Assembly (NCBI RefSeq): GCF_013407935.1
Contig: NZ_JACBZU010000003.1
Span: 310,001-374,000 of the forward strand
Direction of reading: 5' to 3'
Origin: Allomuricauda sp. ARW1Y1
GTDB taxonomy: Bacteria; Bacteroidota; Bacteroidia; Flavobacteriales; Flavobacteriaceae
DNA: 64,000 nucleotides
Below are positions 20,182 through 29,999 of the stretch, piece by piece. How positions within the stretch are numbered: the first letter of the stretch is position 1; each line of letters opens with the position of its first letter. Both the position numbers and the translations under genes were made by a program. The notes below the pieces were generated by a model. The model saw only the letters and a list, made by a program, of their open reading frames with translations, was not told where the DNA came from and did no database searches.

Positions 20182-23100
20182 TTAAAAAGTTACGTTCAGC
20201 CCCATTGAGATGATACGGGCAGGGTTAAAGTCGTTACCTGCACCAGTACCCGCCAAGTTGAACTGTGGGTTGAGTCCTTTTCGTTCACTCTTGGTGTAAA
20301 GGTTTTCACCGGTAAGGGAAATCCTCAATTGGTCAAGGCCAAGTTGGTTGGCGATCTTGCTGTCGAAGGTATAGCCCAAGTTCACGTTACGCAATGCCCA
20401 GAATGAGGCATCTGTCAAGAAACGATCGGACTGTGTCCTTACCAAGTTAGGGTTACCGTTTTCCATACGTGGAACATCGGTAATGTCACCGGGTTGTCTC
20501 CACGCCCTTAAAATGTCAGGGTGCAAAGAGCTACCATAGTTTCCACTGTGCATCATAGCTGAGTACGCATTGTCCAATACGCTACCACCGATACCGTAGT
20601 TGATCAAGAAATCAAAGGAAAATCCTTTGTAGCTGATACTGTTGGCAATAGATCCCAATACATCAGGAATAGAGCTCTCACCTGTATAGGCACGCTCGGT
20701 TTCTTGCCAATCGTTTGTTGTGGCGATCTCGCCATTGGCATCCAACACGGGAACACTGTTACCGTTGTCATCCAACTCATACTGGAGGAACAACTGGTCT
20801 CCAGTTTCTGGATCTACACCGGCAGTTCTCAAAATAAAGAAATCAAACCTTGAACGTCCAACATCCCAACGCTTGGAACCGTTCACAAATGGAGAAGGCA
20901 AGCTGGTGATCTCGTTCTTGAAGGTCGAGGCCTGCAAGGTCACGTTCCATCTGAAGTCCGGTCTGCTAAACAGATTGGCGGTCAAAGCCATCTCCCAACC
21001 TGAGTTGTACATGTCCCCAACGTTCACGGGAACCTCGTTCAGACCATTACTTGGTGCAATAGGCAAGTTGTACAAAAGGTCGGAGGAGTTTCTCTTATAG
21101 TATTCCACGGAACCGTCCAAGAAGTTGTTGAACAAAGTGAACTCCAAGGCAACATCAAAGTTCTCGATGGTCTCCCATTGCAAATCCGAGTTACCTATAT
21201 CCGTGTAGATAATGGCAGGATTGGCTGCGTTGGAAGTAATGGAGAATCTTGGCTGCGAAAGGAAGAAATCCAATAGGTCATCGTTACCTACCTCACCGTA
21301 AGAAGCTCTCAATTTCAATTGGTTGACCACTTCAGAACCTTTCAAGAAGTTTTCTTGGTCAATTCTCCAAGAACCACCTACAGAGTAGAAGGTACCCCAT
21401 CTTGTATCAGCATCAAATACGGAAGAACCATCACGACGAACGGAACCACTGATGTAGTATTTGTTTTTGTAGTTATAGTTCAGCCTTGAGAAATACCCTT
21501 CGATACTTTTTCTTGTCGAAGAACCTCCCAAATCCACAATATTAGAGAAGTTATCAAACTCAAAAATACCGTTGGCCGCTTGAATGGTTTTCAAACCGCT
21601 ATTTGAGGTGAAAGTTCTATCAAAACTTTCGTGTCCTGCGGTAATGTCTAAGTTGTGATCACCGAAGCTCTTCCTGTAAGTGATGATCTGGTTAAAGTTC
21701 TCCACTTGTCTTCTACTTCGATCTTCGCCATATCTACCGTCAGGCTGTGCATCACCGATTACGGCATTTTCATACTCTTTATTAAGAAGTTCATTGATGT
21801 CCCTACCGTAGTTCAATCGTACGCTAAGACCGTCAATAATCTCTTGCTCTGCAAAGAAACGGAAACCATAGGTATTGTTTCTGCTGCGCTCATCGTTCAA
21901 CAACAACTCTTGTAGCGCGTGACGCCCTTGGCTAATAGGTCTTGACCCAATATTAAATTCTGGGAAGCCTTCACCGCTATCAAAGACAGGGTTTCCTTGT
22001 ACATCCCTCACGATATTACCTTGGAGGTCGTTTACGTAAACAGGATAAACGGAACCAATGTTCTTGGCAAAACCAAATGGGTTCACAATACTTCCAGTAC
22101 CAGCCGAACTTGGTGCTACAGCCTCGGTAATGGTGATGTTGGCACTACCACCAATGGTCAATTTATCGTTCACATCGAACTCTGCGTTCAAACGCGTGGT
22201 CAAACGATCAAAGTTGGATGTTACTACGTAGCTGTCCTCATCCAAATAGGATGCGGAGAAGAATACTTTGTGGTCTTCACCACCACCGGAAACGTTTACG
22301 TTATAGTTCTGGCGCACACCAGTTCTAGCCAACAAATCGTACCAGTCAAGACTTTGGTAGATAACGCTTGCATTGGGGTTCAACTGTCCATCCGTACCCA
22401 CAATCTGGTCGTTAGGTACATTGAAAGGGTTGTATCCCAAGTTGTTGTAGATATTCGCAGATGCGAAAGCAGGATCACCGCCTCCGGCACTTGAATTCTT
22501 CAAAGCTTCCCACATGGTCTCGTAATAATCGCCAGGGGAAAGTTCTGGATAAAAAGGAATGGACGTGTCCACCAATCCGTACTGCATGGAAGCATTTACT
22601 TGGATACCGCCTTTTCTACCACTTTTAGTGGTGATGATCACCACTCCGTTCGCTGCACGGGAACCGTACAGAGAAGTGGAAGCGGCATCTTTAAGGATGG
22701 TAAAGGACTCGATATCCTCTTGGTTGATGGTGTTCAGTGCACCTTCGTACTGCACCCCGTCAACGATGAACAACGGATCGGTGTCACCGTTCAACGTACC
22801 CACACCACGGATTACAATACCGGGAGAAGAACCGGGACCAGTTGCCGAGGTAAACTGTACCCCTGTGGCACGACCTTCAATGGCGGCAATAGGAGAGGTC
22901 ACGTTCCTAATGGATAGCTCTTCTGCTCCAACAACACTGGCGGAACCGGTAAAGGCCTCCTTGGTACTGGTACCATAAGCAGTAACAATAACCTCTTCGA
23001 GTGCCTGGGCATCCTCTTCAAGGGTTACATTGATCACAGATTGTGACCCAACTGCAATTTCTTTGGTTTTAAGCCCCAGATATGAAAAAACCAAGGTTTG

Positions 23101-23307
23101 TCCATTACTGGCAGAGATGGAATAATTTCCATCGAAATCTGTCTGCACACCATTTGAAGTGCCCTTCACAATAACATTTGCACCGGGTAGTGGCAGACCA
23201 TCGGAGGCGGAGGTAACCGTCCCCGAGATTGTCCTACTTTGTGCAAACGTAGCCTGCACAAACAACATAAAAAGCAGTAGCAAAACTGCATTTGTTTTTG
23301 TCTTCAT
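20182..23307 (-). CDS. SusC/RagA-family TonB-dependent outer-membrane transporter
   Basis: 1041 residues from the ATG at 23307, where the signal peptide (MKTKTNAVLLLLFMLFVQAT) begins; a further in-frame start 8 codons upstream is less likely. Domains: a carboxypeptidase-like regulatory domain (about 22-100, ISGTVTSASDGLPLPGANV), a plug (about 105-230, with the SusC signature GSRAANGVVIITTK), and a 22-strand beta barrel ending in an aromatic residue (GLNVTF). It imports a large nutrient using TonB energy with its SusD partner. Its promoter region lies next to the left end of the island. Confidence 0.95.
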   Translation of the reverse strand: MKTKTNAVLLLLFMLFVQATFAQSRTISGTVTSASDGLPLPGANVIVKGTSNGVQTDFDGNYSISASNGQTLVFSYLGLKTKEIAVGSQSVINVTLEEDAQALEEVIVTAYGTSTKEAFTGSASVVGAEELSIRNVTSPIAAIEGRATGVQFTSATGPGSSPGIVIRGVGTLNGDTDPLFIVDGVQYEGALNTINQEDIESFTILKDAASTSLYGSRAANGVVIITTKSGRKGGIQVNASMQYGLVDTSIPFYPELSPGDYYETMWEALKNSSAGGGDPAFASANIYNNLGYNPFNVPNDQIVGTDGQLNPNASVIYQSLDWYDLLARTGVRQNYNVNVSGGGEDHKVFFSASYLDEDSYVVTSNFDRLTTRLNAEFDVNDKLTIGGSANITITEAVAPSSAGTGSIVNPFGFAKNIGSVYPVYVNDLQGNIVRDVQGNPVFDSGEGFPEFNIGSRPISQGRHALQELLLNDERSRNNTYGFRFFAEQEIIDGLSVRLNYGRDINELLNKEYENAVIGDAQPDGRYGEDRSRRQVENFNQIITYRKSFGDHNLDITAGHESFDRTFTSNSGLKTIQAANGIFEFDNFSNIVDLGGSSTRKSIEGYFSRLNYNYKNKYYISGSVRRDGSSVFDADTRWGTFYSVGGSWRIDQENFLKGSEVVNQLKLRASYGEVGNDDLLDFFLSQPRFSITSNAANPAIIYTDIGNSDLQWETIENFDVALEFTLFNNFLDGSVEYYKRNSSDLLYNLPIAPSNGLNEVPVNVGDMYNSGWEMALTANLFSRPDFRWNVTLQASTFKNEITSLPSPFVNGSKRWDVGRSRFDFFILRTAGVDPETGDQLFLQYELDDNGNSVPVLDANGEIATTNDWQETERAYTGESSIPDVLGSIANSISYKGFSFDFLINYGIGGSVLDNAYSAMMHSGNYGSSLHPDILRAWRQPGDITDVPRMENGNPNLVRTQSDRFLTDASFWALRNVNLGYTFDSKIANQLGLDQLRISLTGENLYTKSERKGLNPQFNLAGTGAGNDFNPARIISMGLNVTF

Positions 23308-23773
23308 TAGAATGATTTTTGAATTAGTCAACCGCTAAAATGACCCTTTTTAAAAACAATTCCAATGAAACGGTCTTAAAAAACAACGATGATTTAATAA
23401 AAGAAATGCAAAAAAAGCGTTCACGATTTGATGATAATATAGCTAATTAAGAATATTTAATATAAATAATTCAAAATATTAAATTTAATTTGGTGATATG
23501 GCTCAAGGATAGTGTTAATATGGTGCATAATCCGCACAATACTAATTTTTTGTTAAACATCACAATTTGGTGTGTATTGTTGAATGCATTACTACCGTTT
23601 TAAGGGTTTAAACGAAGCCCAGAAAACTCAAATTTTCACTCCCTTTTCTGGAAAAAATAGTAGAATTTTAGTTGGCTATTTTACCTAATGCTTACCAGGG
23701 TATAAGTTGAGCTTTCGTGTTGTTGTTGTTACCCGTTGTAGTTTTACTTCCAAAGGAATTGATTAAAGGAGTT
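23308..23773. other. AT-rich susC promoter region and chromosomal flank of the island
   Basis: About 465 bases with no supportable gene. It is very AT-rich between 23390 and 23560, as expected upstream of a strong promoter; a weak -7-like match on the minus strand (CAAGGATA on the plus strand, 23504-23511) lacks a well-spaced partner. Before the island inserted, this DNA would have directly followed mnmE. Confidence 0.6.
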
Positions 23774-23786
23774 ATTTTCCGATGCA
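23774..23786 (-). repeat. island left attachment core
   Basis: On the minus strand this reads TGC ATC GGA AAA T and continues AA, so it still encodes CIGK plus a TAA stop although no mnmE precedes it. It matches 50517-50529 over 13 bases. It is the expected displaced copy of the mnmE 3' end. Confidence 0.75.
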
Positions 23787-23890
23787 GTATGTTACAATGC
23801 CCGTAAACATTGGGGTAGGGGCGTTCGAGGTGGAAAATAGGTGAAAACCTTTGTTTTCTTTTGGTAGTATTTTGTTTTCCATAACCCCAA

Positions 23891-24250
23891 TTATTGAAGG
23901 ATAATATCACTGTCTATGTTCAGTTTTTGATGCAAAGCTTTGGCTACTTTTAATGTGATTTCTCTTTTTCCGTTCAAATAATCGCTGATTCTGGATGCAC
24001 TAGTATTTAGAAGAGCGGCCAAATCTTTTCGCTTTAGGCCCATTTCGAACATACGCAATTCTATCATTTCCTGTAAGGTAGGTAAACCTATTGGAAAATG
24101 GATTTCCTCATATTGCTCAATAATATCGCTAACCTCAATGAGTTCTTTGGACAATGGAGAATCTTTAGGCGTGTTATTATCAACTTCCTTCAATAGTTCC
24201 TCCAATCTAAGATTAGCTTCTACATACTGTTTATGTGATATGGTACTCAT
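23891..24250 (-). CDS. higA: HigA-type antitoxin with helix-turn-helix domain
   Basis: 119 residues. The C-terminal half is an Xre-type helix-turn-helix (about 65-115, KRKDLAALLNTSASRISDYLNG); the N-terminal half is the acidic helical HigA extension. It neutralises the HigB toxin and normally represses the operon. It lies 3 bases after the toxin gene, the toxin-first order typical of higBA. It is the first gene inside the left attachment site, where such a pair could help maintain the island. Confidence 0.88.
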   Translation of the reverse strand: MSTISHKQYVEANLRLEELLKEVDNNTPKDSPLSKELIEVSDIIEQYEEIHFPIGLPTLQEMIELRMFEMGLKRKDLAALLNTSASRISDYLNGKREITLKVAKALHQKLNIDSDIILQ

Positions 24251-24253
24251 AAC

Positions 24254-24550
24254 CTATAATTTGTCAATATTCTTTAATCTGTTATAGTCTTTGTGGTTGC
24301 CAACCCACCGTATATAAACTCGTCCTACTTGAAATAACACTATGGCAACAATTCGATAGTGGTTTCCTTTAATGTTGAATACATATCTATTATTCCCAAC
24401 ATTGTCAGCAGAGTTAAAGGTGTTTTTTAAATCGGCAAAACTTCTCCATTCAGCTTTCTTTGTTCGTTTATACCAATCTTGCAAGGCCACTCTAGCATTC
24501 GTCTCTTTCGAGAAATAGCTTTTTAGCTTTTTAAATGAAATGATGTGCAC
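24254..24550 (-). CDS. higB: HigB-type toxin, ribosome-dependent mRNA interferase
   Basis: 98 residues of the RelE-fold HigB family: an N-terminal helix region with ALQDWYKRTKKAEWRSFADL, the core NRYVFNIKGNHYRIVAIV, and the end RVYIRWVGNHKDYNRL. The family cleaves mRNA on the ribosome when free of antitoxin. It is upstream of and co-transcribed with higA. No terminator is seen between it and the upstream helicase gene, so some read-through from there is possible. Confidence 0.88.
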   Translation of the reverse strand: MHIISFKKLKSYFSKETNARVALQDWYKRTKKAEWRSFADLKNTFNSADNVGNNRYVFNIKGNHYRIVAIVLFQVGRVYIRWVGNHKDYNRLKNIDKL

Positions 24551-24715
24551 TTTGCCGACAAGATTTTAAATCAAAGATAACAAAAAATAACATTAAATGA
24601 AATAATATATCCAAATATGTAATTTTATTGCTATTCCATTTTGAAGAACTTAGAAAAAAATTGATGAGTTCTATCAAAAACAAATCTAGGTTTCTAAGAA
24701 AAGGAAGATGTTATT

Positions 24716-27700
24716 TCATTCATTGAAATAGCACCTTAGTTTGGTTTCTGTCATTTCAATAATAGTTGAGAAAACTGACCCAAGAAAATTGTTCATGTCA
24801 ACGGTAAGATTTGACTTTTCTACACCAGGTTGAGCGATGGCAAACTCAAAAGCTACTTCTTTGTATTTCAATTCCTTTTTTATTTTATCAAGTTCTTTCA
24901 AATCGCCATGAAAAAACCTCAGGCCCTTCAAAACTCCCATCCCATTTCTTCTTTCCATATGTTTCAATAATTCCTCTGGTTTCCATTTATATCGAAGGGA
25001 TACAATTGCTTGTCCACAGACTTCATACAAGTCAGACTTCCTTGCCCCAGACTTTTGCTTAGAATATTTACAATGTATAAGCTCAAATCTAATTAAATCT
25101 TCACTTGAGAAGATTCCAATTATATCTGCTTTTTCCCCCGAATTATCATCATTGAAAACAATATCAGCACCTCTCTCTATTAGGGATTTCATCATGTACT
25201 CTTGAATGGAATTTTCTCTTTTTATACCTTCCTTATATAGGGATTCAACAGTATATTTAACGTTTTCCCATTTAAGAGCCTCAACTCGGTCATCAGGAAT
25301 TTTGCCAAATTCTGGACTTCCGTAATCAGTATGTATGCATCCTGCTATGGTACATCCGTTTAACAAGAACATCGTTGGGGGATTCTCTTCAAAAAACTTC
25401 TTTAGTGGCAGAGGTTCTCTTTTTAGACCTTCAACATTAAATTTAGAATCATCCAATCCATGAACGGTAAATCCGTTTTCTCCCCCAAGCAATATGTAAA
25501 ACAAAATCTCATCACTGAACAGGTTTAATTTAAAATCTGCCCTATTCGATTCATACTTAATAGTAGTCAACGAGCATTCAGAAAGCAAATAGCTATTTGA
25601 ATTGTGTTTCTGTATAGTAAGTTTATGTATCCGTCTATATAATTCCTCTGCCCAATCTGTTGCTAAAACATTTATATCTTCAGGAAACTCCTCTAATTGT
25701 ACCTTTTTAGCAGAATCAACTAATAATTGATTGGAATCAATAGTTTCATCCGTAATCAATCGGCCTATATTTAAACACCAAGATTTCCATTCTTTTAAAT
25801 TACCAATTCGCGCAGGACTCCACAATTTTCCTTTAACCGAGGCTCCAACACTAACTGGTAAGCCATCTCTAAACCCTATTCCAACAAAATCTGATTTTTT
25901 ACTTCTTTTGCCTTCCTGCCATCTACTTAGTTCTGTTGTAACATCTGCTCCGCTCAACCTTGAATATCGATGTAGCTGATTGGCCGGTTTGAATATTCCG
26001 GCGTGTACTATGCTTAATCGTTTAATTGAATCAAAAGAACGAAAGACACAATCTCCATTAAGAATTATCGGCTTTTTTCTTGTAATCTTTTCTACTAATA
26101 AATTAAGGTCTAACCTTTTTTCAGAATATCCGATATATAAAATTTCTGTTTTTGGATCGTGATGCATAACAATCAAATCCCATGTCTGATCTTTCAAAGC
26201 ATTAGTCCTAGCCCACTTAACTTTATCACGTTTTTGTGTCGTAAAGTAGAATATATTCTCTTCAGAATTAATGTATGGTTGAGAAAGAGCATATTTATTA
26301 AGGTTGAACGCATTCTTAAATAATTTCCAATCTACTTTTTTACATTGATAGGCAACACAACTTAAAGCTGGATAAACTAATTTTGGATTAAGTTCTATAT
26401 CAGGTGAATCAAATCCTGAATATGGTTTACAGCCTTGAAGAAAAGTTAATAAAGATTCTGCCTCAGCCTTTTTTGCATCAGCTATCTCACTTATGACTTT
26501 TTCCCATCCAGAGCCTTCCTGAAATAGATTTTCGAGTTCTATAGACATTTTCTCCTCCGCATAGTTTACAACAAAAGAGGCATCTCCTAGTCCTTTTTTC
26601 GGCCTTGTAAATCTTCCAATAAACTGTAAAAGAACGGATAGAGACTTGTGAACTCCATGTACAGCAGCAATTTTGAATTCAGGGAAATCAAACCCCTCTT
26701 TTAACATATCAACACAAACGATTATATCAAATTCTCTTTTTTTTATGCGTTCAATGATTTGTTTTTTGCCTTTAATATTTGAATGGATAATAATAATTTT
26801 TTCATCTGGATACCACTTCTTGTAGTCTTTAAATAGCTTTTCCGCATGTACCTCTTTTTCCGCTCTTACCATCATGCAATGATTTTTCCATCCCTTTTTC
26901 CTGTCTTCTTGTAATCTTTCCATTGCAGTTTCAGCAATTGCCTTATCTTTCTTTTTGGGATGGAGCTCATCTACCGTAACTAGGGAGATTTTTGAGAAAC
27001 ACTTATCTTCCAAAGCTTTCGATAATGGGTAGTTATAGACTATTTTTCCTTCTATTGGTTTGCGATCATTTCTATAAGGAGTGGCAGTGAACTGAACAAT
27101 TTTTGCTTTATCTAAAAGAGTTTTTATTTCTTCCCATTCATTCGCTTTTACATGATGGGCTTCATCGAAATAAACATGAGAAAAAATTTCTTTGAGACTT
27201 TGCTTTATTTCTTTTGGGGCTTGCGCAATTAATGCGGGGGTAGTTACAATTACATCAGCAGTTTTTAGAAAATCTACAGAATTATCTTCAGTTAATGTTT
27301 TATTGAGAACTATTATTGTTGGGTTTGGAAATGTTTGGGGGATTACACCAAGTTCACGTAAAATTCCCCAGCTTTCGAATTTTTCGGCGATTTGTAACTT
27401 TAGTTCTACCGTTGGAACAACCACCAAAGTTCTTTGTGCCTTATCCGCTAAAGTAGTCACTAACATGGTCTCTGTCTTCCCGGTTCCAGTAGGCAATACT
27501 ATTGTAGAGACGTCATCAGAAACTGACCAATGTGATAAAAGTGCGTAAACAGCACCGATCTGAGCTGGCCTCAATTTTATACCAGATTCACCAACCCCAC
27601 CAATTTTTACATCTTGGTAGCGTTCTTTATAATCACCAATAGTACTTTCTACACACCCCTTTATTTGATATCTATCCTTGTTTTTACCCTTTCCTTTTTC

Positions 27701-27901
27701 TAACACGGCCCTAAAAGATATATTCTCATGAGTAATTTTAAATGTACCATCATTCTCATGAACAGCTTTTAAGTTTCTTTTTTCTTTACCAAGAGCTAGT
27801 TGAGATAATAACCCTATTTTACTTTTTTTATACTTATAGAATACAGCATCTTCAATCTGTAGTTTTACTTCATAAGCTAAGTTTAGACTTTGTTGTTTCA
27901 T
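24716..27901 (-). CDS. SF2 DEAD/DEAH helicase fused to a C-terminal restriction-nuclease-like domain; putative phage defence
   Basis: 1061 residues. The helicase motor is complete: Walker A PTGTGKT (137-143), DEAH (246-249), TATP (272-275) and the arginine-finger motif QFIGRFTRP (426-434). A long middle region (about 450-880) has no recognised domain. The C-terminus resembles a PD-(D/E)xK nuclease: D926 (EKADIIGIF) and, after a strand, FELIHCK with K945, the variant HxK as in Mrr-like enzymes, then DLYEVCGQA. Single long proteins with this layout are usually found in defence islands. No methyltransferase is present, so it is not a classical restriction system. The DNA is visibly more AT-rich than the redox cargo, suggesting a separate origin. 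Confidence 0.8.
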   Translation of the reverse strand: MKQQSLNLAYEVKLQIEDAVFYKYKKSKIGLLSQLALGKEKRNLKAVHENDGTFKITHENISFRAVLEKGKGKNKDRYQIKGCVESTIGDYKERYQDVKIGGVGESGIKLRPAQIGAVYALLSHWSVSDDVSTIVLPTGTGKTETMLVTTLADKAQRTLVVVPTVELKLQIAEKFESWGILRELGVIPQTFPNPTIIVLNKTLTEDNSVDFLKTADVIVTTPALIAQAPKEIKQSLKEIFSHVYFDEAHHVKANEWEEIKTLLDKAKIVQFTATPYRNDRKPIEGKIVYNYPLSKALEDKCFSKISLVTVDELHPKKKDKAIAETAMERLQEDRKKGWKNHCMMVRAEKEVHAEKLFKDYKKWYPDEKIIIIHSNIKGKKQIIERIKKREFDIIVCVDMLKEGFDFPEFKIAAVHGVHKSLSVLLQFIGRFTRPKKGLGDASFVVNYAEEKMSIELENLFQEGSGWEKVISEIADAKKAEAESLLTFLQGCKPYSGFDSPDIELNPKLVYPALSCVAYQCKKVDWKLFKNAFNLNKYALSQPYINSEENIFYFTTQKRDKVKWARTNALKDQTWDLIVMHHDPKTEILYIGYSEKRLDLNLLVEKITRKKPIILNGDCVFRSFDSIKRLSIVHAGIFKPANQLHRYSRLSGADVTTELSRWQEGKRSKKSDFVGIGFRDGLPVSVGASVKGKLWSPARIGNLKEWKSWCLNIGRLITDETIDSNQLLVDSAKKVQLEEFPEDINVLATDWAEELYRRIHKLTIQKHNSNSYLLSECSLTTIKYESNRADFKLNLFSDEILFYILLGGENGFTVHGLDDSKFNVEGLKREPLPLKKFFEENPPTMFLLNGCTIAGCIHTDYGSPEFGKIPDDRVEALKWENVKYTVESLYKEGIKRENSIQEYMMKSLIERGADIVFNDDNSGEKADIIGIFSSEDLIRFELIHCKYSKQKSGARKSDLYEVCGQAIVSLRYKWKPEELLKHMERRNGMGVLKGLRFFHGDLKELDKIKKELKYKEVAFEFAIAQPGVEKSNLTVDMNNFLGSVFSTIIEMTETKLRCYFNE

Positions 27902-28205
27902 ATATTTTGCATTTCATGGAAATGAATTAACGGATTCATATTTAGTATGTTAAATATCGATAATGAGGAAAAGAAAAAAATATTTGTAGCTATAAACTTG
28001 TTAGGAGTATTCAACAATTCGTTTAGGCGTAAGAATTTAGGGATGAATGACAGGTTTAAAAGCCAGTGTTTGAATGCCAATACAGATTATTGGAATTTTT
28101 TTATCTCGTCCCAAATCCTTACCCAAAACTTTGCGCGTGAATCCTGTCCGGTTTTTGTAGTGTTCCGGCAGATAAGCGTGAAGCAAAAATCGGGCAGGGC
28201 GCAAA
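27902..28205. other. intergenic region upstream of the helicase gene, with a small inverted repeat
   Basis: About 300 bases. CATTTC (27910-27915) and GAAATG (27919-27924) form an inverted repeat 9 bases upstream of the helicase start, a possible operator or leader hairpin. Open frames here (27947-28273 plus, 28037-28363 minus) look spurious in composition. Confidence 0.45.
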
Positions 28206-28661
28206 CTACTTTTTGCCTTTGGGCTTGCGCCATTCTTCATAGAGGGCACCTGCTTCGGGGGTTTCCTCCATAAATCGCTCAAAGTGCCTGACTGCATTAC
28301 TTTCGCCTTGGGAAAAAGCCGCTTGCTCCTTTTTGGGGATTCTTGAAACTTGGAATAGGGCATATCCCAAAACCAACAAGATGATTACGGATAATGCCCA
28401 AAAAAGCTTTACAGCCCATTTGGGAAGGGCCATTGACTTTTTAGTGTGGTAGATGACATTAGCCAAGAGCTTATTCTGTTCATCCACCGCTTTCTTTTGA
28501 TGGTCATTGTATCGTTTTACGATAAAATCGATGTCCGAAGTGTCAGCTTGAATTTTATAGGTCATCAAAAAGGCTTTCAATTCTTCCATTCGGTTGACCG
28601 AGTTTTCGAAGCCTTTGATTTCTTCCGTTAGCAACTCCGCTATTTCATCTAATTTTGCCAT
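28206..28661 (-). CDS. mobilization-associated membrane protein
   Basis: 151 residues: an N-terminal helical, probably coiled-coil segment (about 1-75), one membrane helix (about 83-106, FWALSVIILLVLGYALFQV) and a short charged tail. I do not know its function; proteins of this shape recur directly after relaxase genes in Bacteroidota mobilizable elements, so a role in DNA transfer is inferred. It lies 4 bases downstream of the relaxase gene in the same operon. Confidence 0.7.
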   Translation of the reverse strand: MAKLDEIAELLTEEIKGFENSVNRMEELKAFLMTYKIQADTSDIDFIVKRYNDHQKKAVDEQNKLLANVIYHTKKSMALPKWAVKLFWALSVIILLVLGYALFQVSRIPKKEQAAFSQGESNAVRHFERFMEETPEAGALYEEWRKPKGKK

Positions 28662-28665
28662 AATC

Positions 28666-29535
28666 TTAAATTTCCATTCCTAATCCAATTGTTTTTTTGA
28701 CAGCCAATTTGATAGCCTTTTTAGCGATGGTTGAGGCTAGGTTAGGGGATAGGCCCACAGTCTTTCCCAATACTTTTAATGTATTGTCTTTAGCTATTGT
28801 TTGAATAATGTTTTTGTCAAACCCGATTCGTTCGGCTATTCGCGCCATCGACATGGAACGATGCACTTCACTTCCTTTAAGATTTTGGCCTTTGTACTCA
28901 AAGCGGAAACCCCGCAACTGATTTGATTTGTTGATACTTGGAATAACTTCAACTTTCATTTGTTTCATGTATTTGATGTACTGATCAAAATCTTTGGGTT
29001 TCATTTCGGTAATTACCTTTTCATGGATTTGCTTTATTTCCTGTCGTACATTTTTCACAAGGTTCGATTTCTCTTGTTGCACTTCCCTAACCGTGGTCAA
29101 GCCTATTTCTTTTGCCACTCGTTCTGCAGCTTGTTGGCTCCGCTTTCCAATAAAATTGTCCTTGTAAGCCTGTCCTTGAAAGTTGATTCGGTTCACATAC
29201 AAATGGATATGGACATGCTTCCTGTTTCTGTGAACAAAGGCAATCGCCTGATTCTCCTGTAATTTCATCTGTTTTAAAAAGCGTTCCGTGATTTCTTGGA
29301 GCTGTTTGTTTTTCATTTCTTGCCCATCCTTGATGGTCGGACTCAGCACGAAGCTCAAGGTGTTCTTTTTGCATTGATGGTTCTGCTGTTGGATGGTCCT
29401 GAACTCCTGGGTAATTTCTTTAGGGGTTTCTCCCGCCAAATATTGGCTATGGACAATCTCAGGTTTCTTTTCTTCCCGAAGTCCATAGGCCATGGAAGCA
29501 GATGTGTGCGATATGGATTTTCCCATCCCGATCAT
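28666..29535 (-). CDS. relaxase/mobilization nuclease (MobB/MOBP-like)
   Basis: 289 residues. The metal-binding relaxase motif HVHIHLYVNR is at about 107-116, and the N-terminal region contains the short conserved stretch SASMAYGLRE of Bacteroidota relaxases. The protein is shorter than full-size relaxases and has no helicase domain, as usual for mobilizable rather than self-transmissible elements. It nicks at oriT and carries the strand into the recipient. The start overlaps the MobC-like gene by 4 bases (ATGA), so the two are translationally coupled. Confidence 0.88.
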   Translation of the reverse strand: MIGMGKSISHTSASMAYGLREEKKPEIVHSQYLAGETPKEITQEFRTIQQQNHQCKKNTLSFVLSPTIKDGQEMKNKQLQEITERFLKQMKLQENQAIAFVHRNRKHVHIHLYVNRINFQGQAYKDNFIGKRSQQAAERVAKEIGLTTVREVQQEKSNLVKNVRQEIKQIHEKVITEMKPKDFDQYIKYMKQMKVEVIPSINKSNQLRGFRFEYKGQNLKGSEVHRSMSMARIAERIGFDKNIIQTIAKDNTLKVLGKTVGLSPNLASTIAKKAIKLAVKKTIGLGMEI

Positions 29536-29828
29536 ACCTTAAAACTTAAAAGGTGTTCCCTTATTTCTTTTGCTAAGTGGGTGACTTCATCCGCTAATTT
29601 TGGATTTCGTTTTCGAAACATATTCCCGATGCGTTTAAAATTGTTCTGGTACTGCAACAATAATTTATAGGCCTCGATTTGATCTTCTGATAAACGTTCA
29701 ATAATCCTGTCATCAAATGCGGCACGGCGGCAGTACTCACTGATGGAAATTCCGCTCTTCTTAGCTTTAATTTTCAGAAGCTTCTTTTCATAAATAGAAC
29801 ATCGAAATTGTACGAACTCTTTTTTCAT
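29532..29828 (-). CDS. MobC-like relaxosome accessory protein
   Basis: 98 residues from the ATG at 29828; a start 13 codons upstream adds residues unlike the family. A ribbon-helix-helix-type N-terminus (VQFRCSIYEKKLLKIKAKKS) is followed by ISISEYCRRAA and a helical tail with IGNMFRKRNP, which is typical of MobC/BfmB-like proteins that bind oriT and help the relaxase. It is the first gene of the mob operon and the candidate oriT lies about 95 bases upstream. Confidence 0.82.
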   Translation of the reverse strand: MKKEFVQFRCSIYEKKLLKIKAKKSGISISEYCRRAAFDDRIIERLSEDQIEAYKLLLQYQNNFKRIGNMFRKRNPKLADEVTHLAKEIREHLLSFKV

Positions 29829-29920
29829 TTTAGATATTTCTTGATTTCCAATTTTTAAAATAATCACATCGGAACCCCTTTCTTAAATAACATATCGATT
29901 GCCAAATCAACAGTTCCGAT

Positions 29921-29975
29921 CTTTTGCGACCAACGGGAGCAAAAGCAAGATTTGTCATGACAATGACACATCTTG
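29921..29975. other. candidate origin of transfer (oriT)
   Basis: Two inverted repeats sit directly upstream of the mob operon: CTTTTGC (29921-29927) with GCAAAAG (29939-29945), then CAAGATTTGTCAT (29946-29958) with ATGACACATCTTG (29963-29975; 12 of 13 paired, GACA loop). Paired hairpins before mobC and the relaxase gene are the usual oriT layout. The nick site is not identified. Confidence 0.6.
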
Positions 29976-29999
29976 AATTCTCACTCAGACGGATTTAAG

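Noticed and set aside
23692..23910. 72-residue open frame on the minus strand across the left attachment site
   Set aside because: Composition is unlike a real protein, it spans the att core and overlaps the higA end; best explained as chance.
24711..24735. TATTTCA/TTGAAATA hairpin at the end of the helicase gene
   Set aside because: Short, AT-rich and partly in the coding sequence, so too weak to call a terminator.
27947..28273. 108-residue plus-strand open frame between the helicase and mobilization genes
   Set aside because: It overlaps the mobilization gene in antisense, has no start signal and no recognisable family.
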